NCBI GenBank assembly: GCA_002344075.1
Contig: DDTM01000031.1
Coordinates: 1-36,923, forward strand
DNA: 36,923 bases
Reading direction: 5' to 3'
Source: Bacteroidetes bacterium UBA2364
GTDB lineage: Bacteria; Bacteroidota; Rhodothermia; Rhodothermales; UBA2364
Position 1 is the first letter of the stretch; each line of letters opens with the position of its first letter. The position numbers and the translations under genes were made by a program. Under the pieces are notes generated by a model that ran no database searches, was not told the origin of the DNA, and saw only the letters and a program-made list of their open reading frames with translations. Of the stretch, positions 16,480 through 25,153 are shown in pieces.

Positions 16480-18837
16480 TTATTTTTTATCGCTGGTCGT
16501 AACCCGTATTTTTTTAGATCGGCAAACATCTACCCCCATTTTCTCGTATGTTGCCTCAAGTCCAACGGCACGAATATCAAAAACACATTCTCCCTTAAAC
16601 TTAGACAGATTTACCTGTCCACTTGCACCCATTGCAGCATCGGCATCTTTTGCATTATAGACTTCCGTAAATTTTGTAGCTCCCTTCGGACGCACCCGAA
16701 CCGTCATGAGGGCATCTCCATTGGTTGCGTTATCGAACGCCACACGACCATAATCGAATGCTCCACCGGGAACAGGCGGCGGGGGCGGAACAGGTTCGCT
16801 GTTGTTGGATTCTACAGTTGGACGGCTTCCGGTAAGTGTAAACCGAATGTCCGTATTCCGGCACAAGTCCACATTATTCATCCGGGTGATTTCAGATCGG
16901 GTATCATCCAAGCGGGTTCCACGTAGATCAAACTTACAATTACCCCGTTTTAGGCCAGGAATCCTCAAGGAGCCGGATTCACCATCTTGAAATGTATAGA
17001 GTTCGCTACCTGCATTTTCCAAAAGGTCTTCGCTCCACTCTTGAGTTCCGGCAGGACGAACTTGGAGGTAAAAAATCGTTTCACCCGTAGCGTTACTCAC
17101 GTTTATAGGATCGCCATCCACCTGAACAGGTTCTTCTTCTGGCTCAGGCGCAGAATCTCCGTCATTTTCCTCCGGTGCAGGCGTTACACCCGGATCTAAG
17201 GTGAGGGTAATATTCGTGTTCCGACACAAATCTACATTGTTTTTTGTGCTCAAAATCTGATTTTCATCCAAACGGGTGGCCTTCAAGTCAAAGCGACAAT
17301 TTCCAGCACGCAACCCCGGTATCTTCAACGATCCAGTTTCCTGATCCTGAAATGTGTAGAGATCGTCGCCAGCATTGGCCAACAAATCACCACTCCACGT
17401 ATCGGATCCGGCAGGCCGTGCATAAAAATAAAAGATGGTCTCTCCCACTTGATTGGTCAAGGTTATTGCATTTCCATCTTCTTCTGGTTCCGACGGCTCA
17501 TCTGGTTCGGGAGGCGTCACTCCATCTACAAGCGTAAACGTGAGGGCATTGTTCCGGCATAAATCCACATTGTTCATTATGGTTAACACTTCCGCCTCAT
17601 TCAACCGCGTTCCCTTAAAGTCAAACTTACACTTCCCCGGTCCCAAGCCTGGAATTACCAGCGTTCCGGATTCTTCATGTTGGAACGTATAAAGCGTCTC
17701 TCCAGCACTTTCTAAAAGGTCTTGCCCCCAGTCTTCACTTCCGGATGGCCGGGCAAACAAGTAAAAGATGGTTTCTCCTACTTGGTTACTCACTGTTATT
17801 TTCTGACCGCTGGTTGCCGCTGGTGTTTGCCCTACGACCTCATCAACCAGAGGAGTCTTACGAGCAACGAGTTTCGGTGTTCGTCCAGTTTTACTAAACG
17901 TGACGGTTTCGTTTGCACACAAGTCCACATTTGAGTATGTTTTGATTTCGCCACGGTCGCTGAGTCCTTTTACTTGTATATCAAAAACACAGTTGGCTGT
18001 GGACAGAAGTGGCAAGCGTAGCACATGACCCGACCCATCCGAGATCGTGTTTGTCACACCATCAAGGTCTAAAAGGTCGGCGCCCCAGTCAGGATCTCCT
18101 TTCGGGCGTGCATACACATAAAAGACGGTCTCGCCCAATTTATTTTCCAAGGTGAACGTAGGCCCATTTTCCGTTGTTACCCCATCCTGATTGAGATCAG
18201 AATCACTGATTACAAACGTGTCGTCTTCACAAAGATCCTTATTTTCCCAAACAAACACCGTTTTCTCGTCCAGATCAGCCCCTTTTATATCAAAATAACA
18301 GCCGCCTTTCAAAGGAAGGAAAACTTTTTCGGTTTCTTTACCCGAAATAACCTGACCAGACTCCATTGTATCCTGCCCCCAATCTTGTTCACCATTGGCA
18401 CGCAGGTATAAGTAATAAATGGATGTATCGGTTTCGTTTTGAAAAGTAATCGCCTTTTTATCTCCTCCGGCCTCGTCCCCTTCGTCGGATTCTATGCGGG
18501 TTGCAGGTGTGAACGTAATTGTTTTGTTTCGGCAAATATTTTGGTTTTCCACTTGCCATACGGTTGTTCCAGCCAAATCGGTCGCACGAAAGGTAAAGAC
18601 GCATTTGGCATTGGTTGCCTCTGCAATATTGACGGTAAGTGAGGCATCTTTTTCCAGCACTTGGTCCGAGGCCATCAGGTCTTCACTCCATTCATTGGAG
18701 CCTTGTACCTGATAGCGCAGATAAAAAATAGTTTCGTCGGTTTTGTTGACCAAAACGGCTGGTTTGCCCGCCCAGAGTTGGATGGGTAAACACGTCAGCA
18801 GCAGAAACCAAATGGTGTGGGTCTTAAGAAATTTCAT
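16480..18837 (-). CDS. Exported protein with seven two-cysteine repeats
   Basis: The start at 18837 gives 785 residues with a clear signal peptide (MKFLKTHTIWFLLLTCLP, cleavage near WAG 22-24). An ATG at 18876 is also in frame but puts 13 polar residues ahead of the signal. Seven repeats of about 90 residues lie at 26-111, 128-213, 226-317, 345-437, 456-550, 576-670 and 694-782. The best copies read GETIFYLxARPxGSxDW, then DLLxxAGxxLYTFQ, CxFDxKxTRLDE and NNVDLCRN. Each copy has two Cys, one before FD and one in DLC, so a disulfide per domain is likely. Acidic and Pro-rich linkers separate copies 4-7. Copies 4-6 are very similar (recent expansion), while 1, 2 and 7 are diverged. The exact function is unknown; an exported adhesive or binding role is inferred. 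Two close paralogues lie upstream. Confidence 0.85.
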   Translation of the reverse strand: MKFLKTHTIWFLLLTCLPIQLWAGKPAVLVNKTDETIFYLRYQVQGSNEWSEDLMASDQVLEKDASLTVNIAEATNAKCVFTFRATDLAGTTVWQVENQNICRNKTITFTPATRIESDEGDEAGGDKKAITFQNETDTSIYYLYLRANGEQDWGQDTMESGQVISGKETEKVFLPLKGGCYFDIKGADLDEKTVFVWENKDLCEDDTFVISDSDLNQDGVTTENGPTFTLENKLGETVFYVYARPKGDPDWGADLLDLDGVTNTISDGSGHVLRLPLLSTANCVFDIQVKGLSDRGEIKTYSNVDLCANETVTFSKTGRTPKLVARKTPLVDEVVGQTPAATSGQKITVSNQVGETIFYLFARPSGSEDWGQDLLESAGETLYTFQHEESGTLVIPGLGPGKCKFDFKGTRLNEAEVLTIMNNVDLCRNNALTFTLVDGVTPPEPDEPSEPEEDGNAITLTNQVGETIFYFYARPAGSDTWSGDLLANAGDDLYTFQDQETGSLKIPGLRAGNCRFDLKATRLDENQILSTKNNVDLCRNTNITLTLDPGVTPAPEENDGDSAPEPEEEPVQVDGDPINVSNATGETIFYLQVRPAGTQEWSEDLLENAGSELYTFQDGESGSLRIPGLKRGNCKFDLRGTRLDDTRSEITRMNNVDLCRNTDIRFTLTGSRPTVESNNSEPVPPPPPVPGGAFDYGRVAFDNATNGDALMTVRVRPKGATKFTEVYNAKDADAAMGASGQVNLSKFKGECVFDIRAVGLEATYEKMGVDVCRSKKIRVTTSDKK

Positions 18838-18897
18838 AGGGTTGTGATAGCTAACAAGAAAATGTTTGAGATACATGGATCATACAAGCACTTTTCC

Positions 18898-20205
18898 TTA
18901 ACGGAAAGTGACGTTAGGGTTTCGGCACAAGTCCACATTATTCAGCGTTTTTAAAACCTTGTTTTTATCCAATGCCGTTGCTTTAAAGTCGAATTTACAC
19001 GAACTGCGACTAAAACCCGGAACAGACAAGGAACCCGTTTCTTGATCTTGGAAGGTATAGAGGACTTCTCCAGCGGTTGCCAACAAATCCTCTCCCCAAT
19101 CACTGGTACCGGATTTTCGGGCGAACAGATAAAAAATGGTCTCGCCTATGTTATTGGTCACATTCACCTCTTGGCCACCGCTGCTATTGGTATTGTTTTT
19201 TGGAACCAATTCTATATCGTTCATGGTGCAGAGGTCAATATTTCGGGTATCTACCAAAATTTTACTCTGATCTAGGGCTGTCGCCTTAATGTCAAACTTG
19301 CAATTATTGCGGCTCAGGTTCGGAATTCGGAGTTGTCCACGCTCTCCATCCTGAAAAGTATAAAGTTCTTGCCCAGCAGTCTTTAGCAAGTCATTTCCCC
19401 AATCACTTGTACCACTTTTACGAAAATAAAGGTAAAAAACCGTTTCTCCCAATTTGTTGGCGATGGTGATAGTGCCTGTGACTGCCCTACCAGTATTATC
19501 CTGATTGGTATTGCCTCCTTGCCCTGAATTGCCTGTTTTTCTAAACGTAACCGATGGATTGTTGCAAAGATCCACATTATTGACGATAGAAAGGATTTTT
19601 GATTCCTCTAAAGCCGTTGCCTTAAAATCGAACCGACAAGTTCCGTCCCCCAGATTGGGAATCGCCAGACTGCCGGTTTCTCCATCCTGAAAGGTGTAGA
19701 GATCGGAACCAGCGCCTGCCAAAAGATCACCACTCCAAGAAGAGGTGCCCGCAGGACGAACAAAGAGGTAAAAAATAGTTTCACCAACGGTATTAGTAAC
19801 CTGAATGCTACTTCCCCTGTTTTCTGATACTGTATCTTGTTCCGGCGCACTGTCGTACTCAACAAAATTATCCTCGTCAAACGTAAAAATCCGAGTTCTG
19901 CACACATCTGCATTTTCGATAACCCACTCTAATCCAATTTCTTCATAAGATGCCGACGCAATATCAAACAGACAATTATCAGGCCCTGCGTCTGGAATGG
20001 TAATCTTGATTTGTTCACCGTCTTCAAGCGCATCCGATTTCATAAGCGTTTCGCTCCAGTCTTCTGTCCCTGTTTCACGGGCAACCACCTTATTCAAGGT
20101 ATATCCCGTATTATTTTTGACGGTTACAGTACGGGCTGGAAAAGGATTTGCAGCCACCAGGTTGAAGCCCATGAGCAACAAAAGAAGGGTAATGATGTTT
20201 TTCAT
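18898..20205 (-). CDS. Exported protein with four two-cysteine repeats (paralogue)
   Basis: The 435-residue product has a signal peptide (MKNIITLLLLLMGFNLVAAN). Four copies of the same unit as the downstream neighbour follow, at 25-110, 132-224, 244-337 and 345-435. Copies 2-4 keep GETIFYL or GETVFYL, SxW, DLL, LYTFQD, CxFDxKATAL and NxDLC. Copy 1 is diverged (NTGYTLNKVVARE, CLFDIA, ADVC). The linkers are Asn/Gly/Ser/Gln-rich (226-242). The protein ends directly after the last repeat strand (NVTFR), so there is no added sorting domain. It is spaced 60 bases from the next gene on the same strand, consistent with an operon. No established function is recognised. Confidence 0.85.
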   Translation of the reverse strand: MKNIITLLLLLMGFNLVAANPFPARTVTVKNNTGYTLNKVVARETGTEDWSETLMKSDALEDGEQIKITIPDAGPDNCLFDIASASYEEIGLEWVIENADVCRTRIFTFDEDNFVEYDSAPEQDTVSENRGSSIQVTNTVGETIFYLFVRPAGTSSWSGDLLAGAGSDLYTFQDGETGSLAIPNLGDGTCRFDFKATALEESKILSIVNNVDLCNNPSVTFRKTGNSGQGGNTNQDNTGRAVTGTITIANKLGETVFYLYFRKSGTSDWGNDLLKTAGQELYTFQDGERGQLRIPNLSRNNCKFDIKATALDQSKILVDTRNIDLCTMNDIELVPKNNTNSSGGQEVNVTNNIGETIFYLFARKSGTSDWGEDLLATAGEVLYTFQDQETGSLSVPGFSRSSCKFDFKATALDKNKVLKTLNNVDLCRNPNVTFR

Positions 20206-20350
20206 TTCATTATTGTGGGTTGAAGTTAGAAGTTATAGAATAGCGGGTGAGGTGCAATACACATGATGTCTGATGTAAAGTACTTTGTCAAAACGACTTT
20301 TAGAGCAGAGATGTTGTACGGATTTCTAAACCTGTACAGCATTCAGATTT

Positions 20351-21664
20351 TTATTTTAATAAGAGGGTTTTGTTTGCACAAAAGTCCACACGCTGTATCA
20401 GGAGTATTTCTCGGTCTTCGAGGTCTAAACCACGAATATCATATAAACAGACCCGATTATATAGCTCCGGCACAACAATCTCCACTCTTTCTCGTGGAGA
20501 CAAGGCATTGTCTTCCTGCAAACGATCTCCTCCCCAATCTCCGTCTTCGTTATCATGTTGCCGAACATGTAGATAAAAAATGGTCTGGCGTAAACGATTT
20601 TCTATTTCCACTTTGTTGGCAACTTCACCCTCAGAATCAACACCCTCGGTCTCCTGCGCCTCTGAATTATCCAGCATCTCGTCTGTAAACTCAACTTTTT
20701 TTTGGGTGCAAAGATCAATATCCCGCATCATCCACACCCTATTTCCTTCCAGATTTGTGGCTTTCAGATCAAAAACACAGGTTGTGGTAGTCAGCTCCGA
20801 AACGCTAACTATTTTGGAATCACCGGAGGCAAGGCTGCCTTCTTCACCCAAGAGGTCTTCTCCCCAAAAACCCTCTTTTCCAGAAACGCGGGTAAAGAGA
20901 TAAGACACTGTTTCCGAAAGCCCATTTTGCACTTCAACCGAACTGCCCTCCGTTTCTATTTCCATCATGGGCGGCGGGTCTAAAAAATTTTCCCCCATTT
21001 CATCCAGTGTAATTATAATTTCATTTTTTTTGCATAAATCTTGATTTCTCAAGCTATATACATCACCATCTTCATCTAATGCACGGATGAAAAACAAACA
21101 TCCCCGCTCTCCAGACAAGTCTATGACGCGGTCGCGGTCTGTATTCATCGTCTCATCTCCCAACCGATCAGGCCCCCATGACGCGATCTCATCCGAAATA
21201 TACACTTCTTCTATCGTAAAACCCGTCCGATTGAGCAGGGTCACTGTTCCAGGATTTTCTTTTATGTCATCTATCGGTGTTGATGATATCATTACTTCGA
21301 CCGTAGGCTGACTTCCCAGTCCTTTTTCATGTTCTTGATTGATCTCCAACTCCGGCACCACACATACGTTTATTTCCCAGAGTTGAAAGCTTTTGTTTTG
21401 CCCACTTTCTGCCAGAACATCAACCGTACAAACCGTACCGGGCAGTTTTAACAGGAGGGTAACAGATTTTCCTTTCTGGAGGCGCCCATTCCGGAGTTGA
21501 TTCTCGCCCCAAGCCGCATCTGATGCAGACACATAAACGGCAGTCAAATCACTACCAGTACCATTATGAAGCGTTAGAGGTTTGTCCGATGCCGTCTCTT
21601 GGCCTTTTACAGCAACGACGGTCGAGGCCCATAACAGTATTTGGAACAAAAAACGTGCTTTCAT
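20351..21664 (-). CDS. Exported protein with four diverged two-cysteine repeats (paralogue)
   Basis: The 437-residue product has a signal peptide (MKARFLFQILLWASTVVAVKGQ). It contains four copies of the same repeat family at 28-110, 138-222, 241-330 and 350-437. They are less alike than those of the two neighbours. Copies 1 and 2 keep WGxxxL, then a Cys and a later (D/N)xC. Copy 2 reads FFIRALDEDGDVYSLRNQDLC, split here as FFIRALDEDG and DVYSLRNQDLC, which looks closer to single-domain members of this type. Copies 3 and 4 keep CVFDLKAT, CLYDIRG and DLC/DFC. The linkers are strongly acidic (110-117, 331-348). It is the first of the three genes in transcription order, with 468 bases of gap upstream. 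Confidence 0.83.
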   Translation of the reverse strand: MKARFLFQILLWASTVVAVKGQETASDKPLTLHNGTGSDLTAVYVSASDAAWGENQLRNGRLQKGKSVTLLLKLPGTVCTVDVLAESGQNKSFQLWEINVCVVPELEINQEHEKGLGSQPTVEVMISSTPIDDIKENPGTVTLLNRTGFTIEEVYISDEIASWGPDRLGDETMNTDRDRVIDLSGERGCLFFIRALDEDGDVYSLRNQDLCKKNEIIITLDEMGENFLDPPPMMEIETEGSSVEVQNGLSETVSYLFTRVSGKEGFWGEDLLGEEGSLASGDSKIVSVSELTTTTCVFDLKATNLEGNRVWMMRDIDLCTQKKVEFTDEMLDNSEAQETEGVDSEGEVANKVEIENRLRQTIFYLHVRQHDNEDGDWGGDRLQEDNALSPRERVEIVVPELYNRVCLYDIRGLDLEDREILLIQRVDFCANKTLLLK

Positions 21665-21894
21665 TGGGAATTATTTATGCCACTCGGTGGTTTTCGGGAA
21701 GGAACATAAGCGGAGTCAAACACGAGATCCTTAAGAAGTGGCGTTTTAATGGCTCATTAATGTTTTATTTACGAATAATACGGATAACTATTTCACAAGT
21801 AAAGCCTTCTTTCAAGGATTCTTCAAGCGACTGTGAGCAAGTTTTCGGGCTTAGGTTGGATTTTTTGTTGTTTTGGAGCAATTTGTGTACGATA
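21665..21894. other. Gene-free stretch upstream of the repeat-protein genes
   Basis: This is the left part of the 468-base gap between the repeat gene start (21664) and the amidase (22133). No convincing reading frame, repeat or tRNA is seen. It should hold the minus-strand promoter of the repeat-protein genes, but no TTTG/TAnnTTTG pair with good spacing stands out. Confidence 0.4.
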
Positions 21895-21899
21895 TTAAG

Positions 21900-22020
21900 A
21901 CCCAAATTGGGCAAAGGTTTTGTTTACTCGCGAGGGACATCCCCTACTGGCAAGGTGCGTCTAAACGGAAACCCACCCCATAGCGTCATGGGCAAAAACC
22001 GTCCATGACGCTTTTTTTTT
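21900..22020 (+). ncRNA. Candidate structured small RNA with intrinsic terminator
   Basis: A transcript-like unit of about 120 bases. A possible promoter (TTTG 21872-21875, TATTAAGA 21893-21900, 17 apart) precedes it. GGTTTTGTTTA (21916-21926) can pair with TAAACGGAAACC (21962-21973) over 11 bp with a single bulged G, enclosing CGC/GCG and GGG/CCC stems. A 9-bp terminator hairpin with nine T follows (21983-22020). There is no open reading frame of note. It does not match the conserved core of SRP RNA, tmRNA or RNase P RNA as I know them. It could also be a 5' regulatory element of the amidase, but a separate promoter for that gene lies after the terminator. Confidence 0.45.
21983..22020 (+). 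terminator. Strong plus-strand intrinsic terminator
   Basis: GCGTCATGG (21983-21991) pairs with CCATGACGC (22003-22011), followed by nine T. No protein gene on the plus strand ends here, so it points to a non-coding transcript upstream. Confidence 0.9.
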
Positions 22021-22051
22021 ATGGCTTCAACCAGAATTGACACAGGCTCCG

Positions 22052-22084
22052 TTTGGGATGCCCCAAATATATGTAGTATAATAC
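22052..22084 (+). promoter_or_regulatory. Probable amidase promoter
   Basis: TTTG (22052-22055) and TATAATAC (22077-22084) are 21 bases apart, and the amidase start codon is 49 bases beyond the second box. Confidence 0.6.
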
Positions 22085-22132
22085 ATTCTTGTATCTGAGC
22101 CTTTTAGCTTCATTATTCTTATTTCGCACGTT

Positions 22133-23347
22133 ATGAGTCGCCTTATTTGGGTCGTTCTTGTTTTGAAGGCTTGCCTAATTTCTGCAAACGCGCAAAACCA
22201 TGTCACCGCCTTGCCACACGAAAGTGAAGGCATTATGGGGATGCTCCGCCGTTTTGAACTTCCTGTTACCCCCCAAATGGTAACCCAATTCCGAAGACTC
22301 AATAACCTTAAACCCAATGAAGGGGTAAAAATAGATCAAACCTATCGAATGCCCATCCGCCGTTACCGCTATAACCAGAAAAGCATTCGGACAACACTCG
22401 GAATATCGGACTACAGCCATGCACAACGAATTGCAGACTACAACAACCGAATGACCGCAAAAGGTGTTCGGGAAGACAACTTCCTTAACTCACTGGCACT
22501 TTGGGTACCAGACCACGAAGCCAAGAACATTCACGCTGCCACCACAGAACGCGAGGTTCGTATTCCAAAAACATCCCCACAGATTCAGGGGAAAACGGCC
22601 ACTTGGCCAATTTTTGGTAGTAAATATGCCACGATCACCCGCCAAGACACCAAACTTGCCGGACGTGTTTATTACATAGATGCCGGCCATGGTGGTCCAG
22701 ACCCCGGTGCTATTTCTAAGGTAGGAGGCTTTTCTATGCAGGAAGACGAATACGCCTACGACATAGCCCTCCGGTTATCCCGAAACTTGTTACGACATGG
22801 CGCAAAAGTATATCTGATTGTCCAAGATCCCAATGATGGGATTCGTGAAGGTACTCGGTTGCTACCGGATAAACATGAGGTCTTTTGGGGAAATATAGAA
22901 ATGGTCACCAATTTTACAGACCGACTGCGGCAACGATCTGGCATTGTAAATGCCCTCTTCGACCAGAACCCAGAAGCAACCGCACATCGCCTCTTATCTA
23001 TTCACGTAGATTCGCGTTCGCTTAAAGACGTACCAAACCCCATGGATCCACACTTTTCTTATTATTCAGGAAGCGATGATGGGGCACGTCTGTCCCGGAT
23101 TCTTTTTGATACCATGAAACCCTTCTACACCACGGAAGGACGCTCCTACTCCGGATCTATACAAACACGGGATCAGTTACATATGCTCTTATACCCGAAA
23201 CCTGTCGCCATTCTGATTGAAACCGCAAACATTCAGCATCCTATAGACCAAGGAAGGCTCATGAAATCGTCTTATCGTCAAGCCATTGCAGACCGCCTTA
23301 CCACTGGACTCCTACTTGAGGCCAAGACCGACATCACAGGAAAGTAA
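22133..23347 (+). CDS. N-acetylmuramoyl-L-alanine amidase (Amidase_3 family)
   Basis: This zinc enzyme cuts the amide bond between MurNAc and the stem peptide, and is used in cell separation and wall turnover. The 404-residue product has a signal peptide (cleavage near ANA-Q, 18-21). An N-terminal region (about 25-80) looks like a LysM-type or related wall-binding module (LNNLKPNEGVKIDQTYRMP), then a linker. The catalytic domain starts near 178. Zinc ligands are H186 in DAGHGG, E206 in the DEYAYDIAL helix and H291 in SIHVD, and the catalytic Glu is E363 in LIETANI. All are present, so the enzyme should be active. It converges with the 249-residue gene, with a 21-base gap. Confidence 0.88.
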   Translation: MSRLIWVVLVLKACLISANAQNHVTALPHESEGIMGMLRRFELPVTPQMVTQFRRLNNLKPNEGVKIDQTYRMPIRRYRYNQKSIRTTLGISDYSHAQRIADYNNRMTAKGVREDNFLNSLALWVPDHEAKNIHAATTEREVRIPKTSPQIQGKTATWPIFGSKYATITRQDTKLAGRVYYIDAGHGGPDPGAISKVGGFSMQEDEYAYDIALRLSRNLLRHGAKVYLIVQDPNDGIREGTRLLPDKHEVFWGNIEMVTNFTDRLRQRSGIVNALFDQNPEATAHRLLSIHVDSRSLKDVPNPMDPHFSYYSGSDDGARLSRILFDTMKPFYTTEGRSYSGSIQTRDQLHMLLYPKPVAILIETANIQHPIDQGRLMKSSYRQAIADRLTTGLLLEAKTDITGK

Positions 23348-23368
23348 AAAACAAGCTTCTGCACGGAT

Positions 23369-24118
23369 TTAAGCCGCATACGCCCTCGGAACAATAACCC
23401 TGTTCACTTCCAGCGGCGATAAATCAGAAAGGCTATACCGCTTCTGTAGCACCTGCTCCATTGTCACCCCAGAGGATTTACCGCTCTGGTTTAAACCAAA
23501 CAACCTCAGCACTTCTACAGCCGAATTTGCACCCCGGACCCATGTTTGCTGCAAGATCATGGATGTTTGCGTTTCGGCAACCGCTTGTGCAAAACCCGCC
23601 AACATTTCTACCGGAATATCCATTTCGTGCAGACCAACTTGCCCTACTAAGTGTAGCGGCTCTGCCACCACAACATTGGGATAAGTCCACATAGCACCAA
23701 TCATTGCCCGAAAAAGGTGCCGAAATACCATATATGGCGTCGTAAGTTCATCCATCCACAACAAACGAATTTGGCGCGGGGTATAAACCGCATTACCATA
23801 TGGCACCAATGTAGGTCGGACGATCAGAAGATCCGGCTCAAGGCCTGACTTGGGCAAATCCAAACGCCCTGAAGCATCCCAGAAGCCCACTTCAAAGGCG
23901 CTTTCAATGGCAATCTGATGGCCATATTTTTTCTTCAAGGAGCTAACAATTTCCACAAAGTCGGATGCCCAAGTGGTTGTTTTGGTCACCTGTACCGAAC
24001 AACACATCTTGGTATCACCCCGTTGGATGGCACGACGGATGTCTTGTTCCAAAATTAACGTGGAAGCAGTTGGTATGTAATCGTGGTGTATAAAAGCAGA
24101 GGTAGCAGGTTTGATCAT
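23369..24118 (-). CDS. Unrecognised protein, possibly a metal-site-degenerate PHP-like protein
   Basis: The 249-residue product has no signal peptide or membrane segment. Its order of elements resembles PHP-type phosphoesterases: a short HHDY-like start (11-14), a KKKYGHQIAIESAFEVGF segment (62-79) like the KyGi-x-GvEv strand, a DLLIVRP strand (96-102), and PNVVVAEPLH (147-156) where PHP proteins have a strand ending in HP. The usual metal-binding histidines are mostly absent (AEP rather than AHP, no HTH/HxH at the start), while E76 is in the place of the GxE glutamate. The link is a weak reading by eye. It could be an entirely different family. No operon partner is evident: the tRNA-Cys unit ends upstream on the same strand behind its own terminator. 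Confidence 0.4.
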   Translation of the reverse strand: MIKPATSAFIHHDYIPTASTLILEQDIRRAIQRGDTKMCCSVQVTKTTTWASDFVEIVSSLKKKYGHQIAIESAFEVGFWDASGRLDLPKSGLEPDLLIVRPTLVPYGNAVYTPRQIRLLWMDELTTPYMVFRHLFRAMIGAMWTYPNVVVAEPLHLVGQVGLHEMDIPVEMLAGFAQAVAETQTSMILQQTWVRGANSAVEVLRLFGLNQSGKSSGVTMEQVLQKRYSLSDLSPLEVNRVIVPRAYAA

Positions 24119-24351
24119 GGTTGTCTCCGAACAATTGAGGACATAGAGGAATTTGGTTCGGCTGGAAACAACAAATTTTCTCCATGTTATTGGGGCAACA
24201 TTAGATCAAGCCCTGTTATTTTTCGACAAATCCTATGCTGGATTAGACAAAGCACCCTTCCAGAAACATGAAGTGCTAGTTGCCAACAGGGGTAAGAAAG
24301 GAACGTAGGAAACAAAACGAATGATATCCCAAAACCGTATGGGGATAAAAC

Positions 24352-24382
24352 AAAAAACCGATCCTTCAAAATGAAGTTCGGT
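24352..24382 (-). terminator. Terminator of the rpmB-to-tRNA-Cys unit
   Basis: On the minus strand ACCGAACTTCA-TTT-TGAAGGATCGGT forms a stem with a small internal mismatch. It is followed by TTTTT-rich sequence, 12 bases after the 3' end of tRNA-Cys. Confidence 0.85.
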
Positions 24383-24393
24383 AAAACGTTAAG

Positions 24394-24464
24394 AGGCGAC
24401 GAGCGGATTCGAACCGCTGTAGAGGGTTTTGCAGACCCGTGCCTAGCCACTCGGCCACGTCGCC
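24394..24464 (-). tRNA. tRNA-Cys(GCA)
   Basis: The minus strand folds as a full cloverleaf: acceptor GGCGACG/CGTCGCC with discriminator U, anticodon loop CTGCAAA (anticodon GCA), and T arm AGCGG-TTCGAAT-CCGCT. It is 71 bases and CCA is not encoded. Discriminator U is typical of tRNA-Cys. Confidence 0.95.
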
Positions 24465-24491
24465 GCATCGTACGAATCTATGCAAATTGAG

Positions 24492-24565
<74 letters not shown>

Positions 24566-24579
24566 ATTACGTACTGTTG

Positions 24580-24654
24580 TCGGGGCGGCAGGATTCGAAC
24601 CTGCGGCCTTCTGCTCCCAAAGCAGACGCGCTAACCGGGCTGCGCTACGCCCCG
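24580..24654 (-). tRNA. tRNA-Pro(TGG)
   Basis: The minus strand gives acceptor CGGGGCG/CGCCCCG with discriminator A, anticodon loop TTTGGGA (TGG) and T arm GCAGG-TTCGAAT-CCTGC. It is 75 bases and CCA is not encoded. It begins only 8 bases after the stop of the DUF4295-like gene, so it must be processed from the ribosomal-protein transcript or share it. Confidence 0.95.
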
Positions 24655-24662
24655 AAACTTAT

Positions 24663-24836
24663 TTAACTTTGAACGGCTTTCAATTCTTCTTGCACATTAT
24701 CTAAATGTACCATTTTCACCTTATAGGCAAATTGGCCGTTAGGCTTTCTTTCTGCGACAAGGATCTTGGCCATTTTTTTGTTATTGGCATTTTTACCCCG
24801 GTCGGTACGTTGGTTTTTAGAGACTTTCTTTGCCAT
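24663..24836 (-). CDS. DUF4295-like small basic protein after rpmG
   Basis: The 57-residue product begins MAKKVSKNQR and is strongly basic, with a later AERKPNGQFAYKVKMV segment and an acidic LDNVQEELKA end. DUF4295 proteins are about 50 residues, begin MAKK, and follow rpmB and rpmG in Bacteroidota. The position and form fit, but the middle differs, so the family call is probable and not sure. It probably binds the ribosome or rRNA; that is inference. It lies 77 bases downstream of rpmG and 8 bases upstream of tRNA-Pro. Such a short gene is easily missed. Confidence 0.65.
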   Translation of the reverse strand: MAKKVSKNQRTDRGKNANNKKMAKILVAERKPNGQFAYKVKMVHLDNVQEELKAVQS

Positions 24837-24913
24837 GATGATGTTATTTAGGCATGTATTAGATTGGAGGAATATAAGGCTTTTTTTTAGCGCCTGCTAC
24901 CCCCTCTACAATC

Positions 24914-25087
24914 CTACTTAATTTCTTTATGGACGGTATGCTTTTTTAAGACTGAATTATACTTTTTCAGCTCCAGACGCGCCGTAGTATTACGACGATT
25001 TTTGGTTGTAGCATACCGAGAAGTGCCGGGGGCTTCCGTACACTCCAAAATAATATTGATTCGGGCTTCTTTGGATTTTTTTGCCAT
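24914..25087 (-). CDS. rpmG: 50S ribosomal protein L33
   Basis: The 57-residue product reads MAKKSKEARINIILECTEAPGTSRYATTKNRRN in its first part (MAKKSKEARINIILEC, then TEAPGTSRYATTKNRRN), and ends LELKKYNSVLKKHTVHKEIK. This is the standard L33 sequence, with the TSRYxTxKNRRN motif intact. It keeps only one Cys (C16), so it is the zinc-free form. It sits between rpmB and the DUF4295-like gene on the same strand. Confidence 0.95.
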   Translation of the reverse strand: MAKKSKEARINIILECTEAPGTSRYATTKNRRNTTARLELKKYNSVLKKHTVHKEIK

Positions 25088-25153
25088 GATGGTGGCCTCC
25101 TCACAATGGATTTATACTGCGCAACGGATGAAGACGTCAGACACAATGCCTTT

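Noticed and set aside
21900..22020. SRP RNA, tmRNA or RNase P RNA
   Set aside because: The conserved core sequences of these RNAs are not present; it is kept only as an unnamed candidate.
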